Source of the DNA: Megaustenia siamemsis
Lineage: Eukaryota > Mollusca > Gastropoda > Stylommatophora > Ariophantidae
Length of the DNA: 64,000 nt
Reading direction: 5' to 3'
NCBI GenBank assembly: GCA_032433765.1
Contig: JAVIAB010000051.1
Coordinates: forward strand, 55,202,828 to 55,266,827
Made by a program: the position numbers and the translations under genes. Within the stretch, counting starts at the first letter, position 1, and the number at the start of each line of letters is the position of its first letter. Shown in pieces: positions 62,344 through 64,000 of the stretch. The notes under the pieces were generated by a model that was not told where the DNA came from, ran no database searches, and saw only the letters and a list, made by a program, of their open reading frames with translations.

Positions 62344-62700
62344 CTGTAAAGCTGTAATGGCTGCATATAAAAGTCTGTAAAGCTGTAATGGCTGCATATA
62401 AAATATGTAAAGCTGTAATGGCTACATATAAAACTGTAAAGCTGTAATGGCTGCATATAAAAGTCTGTAAAAAGCTGTAAAAGCTGTAAAGCTGTAATGG
62501 CTGCATATAAAAGTCTGTAAAGCTGTAATGGCTGCATATAAAAGTCTGTAAAGCTGTAATGGCTGCATATAAAAGTCTGTAAAGCTGTAATGGCTACATA
62601 TAAAAGTCTGTAAAGCTGTAATGGCTGCATATAAAAGTCTGTAAAGCTGTAATGGCTGCATATAAAAGTCTGTAAAGCTGTAATGGCTGCATATAAACGT
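62344..62700 (+). repeat. 31-bp minisatellite
   Basis: About eleven units of GTAAAGCTGTAATGGCTGCA plus TATAAAAGTCT. Minus-strand open frames through it (ITALQTFIC type, in shifting frames) are repeat by-products. Confidence 0.93.
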
Positions 62701-63599
62701 GTTTGTTCCCTACGTTGATGCTCTGCACGTCCGCTCTTCAGTTTGTTGTATCTGCGCGCCAGACCCTCCCCCTCAGGTGGACCCGATCTTCTCCAAGGCG
62801 ACCGTATTGAGTTTGTCCTGCGCCATAAACGTGATTTGGTTAGTTTGTGTTTGTCAGAGGTGGGCCCTGCCATTTGCTGGCTACTTATCTTCCCATAAAA
62901 TGCGTCAAAATACGCCTGCGTCTTGTCGATCTTTCGCTTCTCGGGAACGAAACCTTTATCAGGTCTCTGCTGGGTTCATCTTTTCTCAATATCTATTCTC
63001 AGTACTCTTACTCTATACTCTCTTTCTCTTACTTTCTTTCTTTCTCATGTCTTCAGTCATTCTTTTTTCCTGTTTATTTTAACTTAGTTAAAACCATCCT
63101 CATGTATGTGTGTTGTACAAGTTTGAATTATGTGCATTAATATTTCCTTGAGATAGCACTGAAGACAGAGCTGTAATAGTTCTCTTATTATGTTTGATGT
63201 CATTTAACTTCCCATTAATAAATTTGTTTCACCTCTCCCCAAGTCAAGTTTGTAACAGAAAGTATCTAATGATTAATTGATGAATAAAAAATGTTACACA
63301 GATCGATTGAAGTAATTGATAACGACAGATAATAACGTAATGATGGTTGTCATAGTCAGGCCATATTTAAGACAGCTTGTGGCTTGCGTTGATCAGCTGG
63401 CGAAACATGGACAACATGGTGTGAAAACAAAAGGAAAATTGAAGCCCTTGGAATTGAGGATTTATTTTTTTTAATGGAAAGAATTGAGTGCACGAAGGGA
63501 AAAAAATACAAAGAATACATTTTTGACCTATCAAAAAGTTGTTAAATATAATTCGAATAATACAGATGCCGTTTCTTAGACACACAAAAGTACATCATA

Positions 63600-63775
63600 A
63601 CCTAATGAAAGTATCCTAGAAGGGAAAGTAGAGATCGTACGAGGCAGGCAAAGACAACAATATAAAGCGGTGAACTGGAGAACCGATGACAGCGTGCAAC
63701 TTCAAGACAATTTGTGAAATTGCACTCCATGGTTGCTAAATTATATGCAAAGGCAGCACAAGATGATGATGATGT
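63600..63775 (+). mobile_element. LINE 3' end with (GAT)n tail
   Basis: ILEGKVEIVRGRQRQQ in one frame and SMVAKLYAKAAQDDDD in another, ending GATGATGATGATG. Resembles the tail of the 19190-19620 family. Confidence 0.55.
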
Positions 63776-64000
63776 AATGATACACCTCTGTGGTCCCCAG
63801 ATATGAACTACTGTCGTACCTTTGCCTACATTTTGAACCACATACATGATATTTTAAGGTTGAACTTGATACATGCGGACAATTGTTTCTTATCTCTCGC
63901 TTGTTGCTTCAGTGATCCGTGGCTTCCCACTGGCGCAGAACCACGTAGCTGATCACCGCTATTGGTGCTGTTGTCTTACGAGTAAAGAGTGAGTTGCATA

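Larger units (their letters stand above)
57791..64000. other. Intron after exon C
   Basis: Apart from the LINE pieces and repeats listed separately, no exon was found. In particular, no terminal SCAPER exon is visible up to the window edge. Confidence 0.45.

Noticed and set aside
62226..62873. 215-codon minus-strand frame with repeated CSHYSFTDFYMQ-type units
   Set aside because: Runs through a 31-bp minisatellite; the open reading is a chance property of the unit and nothing recognisable flanks it.
62699..63140. Possible last SCAPER exon (frame with VDPIFSKATVLSLSCAINVIW)
   Set aside because: Does not resemble the expected C-terminal end of the family, and the upstream CCCTCAG acceptor is not convincing.

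Overview
This window is non-coding-dominated genomic DNA from an animal. It has large introns, is AT-rich, is full of microsatellites and minisatellites, and carries many broken LINE 3' ends with (TGA)n-type tails and tRNA-headed SINEs. The repeat style suggests an invertebrate such as a lophotrochozoan or gastropod mollusc; that placement is an inference and is weak.

The only host gene I can support is SCAPER (S-phase cyclin A-associated protein in the ER), read on the + strand. Three consecutive C-terminal exons are visible: 9498-9738, 27074-27223 and 56404-56595. All have canonical AG/GT borders and the reading frames join (entering phase needs one base, then phase 0/0). They are separated by introns of about 17.3 kb and 29.2 kb. 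Upstream exons and the terminal exon were not found and are presumably outside the window. Everything else lies inside, before or after these introns.

Layout. 1-9.5 kb: upstream intron with a SINE, a 29-bp minisatellite, LINE 3' ends and a ~1 kb TIR element without a gene (3155-4174). 9.5-27 kb: exon A, an 80-bp array starting at its splice donor, a 35/46-bp double minisatellite (12.2-13.3 kb), ~480 bp of (TTCC)n/(TCCC)n, an old array split by SINE/LINE insertions, several LINE fragments, and 42-bp and 32/39-bp arrays. 27-56 kb: exon B with a 37-bp array seeded on its donor, LINE fragments, a ~1.4 kb broken reverse transcriptase, a possible retrocopy with a poly(A) tail, and then the most striking object: an ~11.1 kb giant inverted repeat (43811-54898). 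56-64 kb: (AGTTT)n, exon C with degenerate repeats after its donor, more LINE pieces and a 31-bp array.

The two observations most worth pursuing are these. (1) A bounded, transposase-less foldback-like element has arms made of 17-bp and 26-bp monomers in a ~163/180-bp higher-order repeat, with GC-rich ends repeated inside each arm, an embedded tRNA-like unit and a ~30-nt loop. (2) At all three SCAPER exons the 5' splice site sits at the start of a tandem array; at two of them the splice-donor sequence itself is clearly part of the repeated unit. All identities were judged by eye; no alignment or database search was run.
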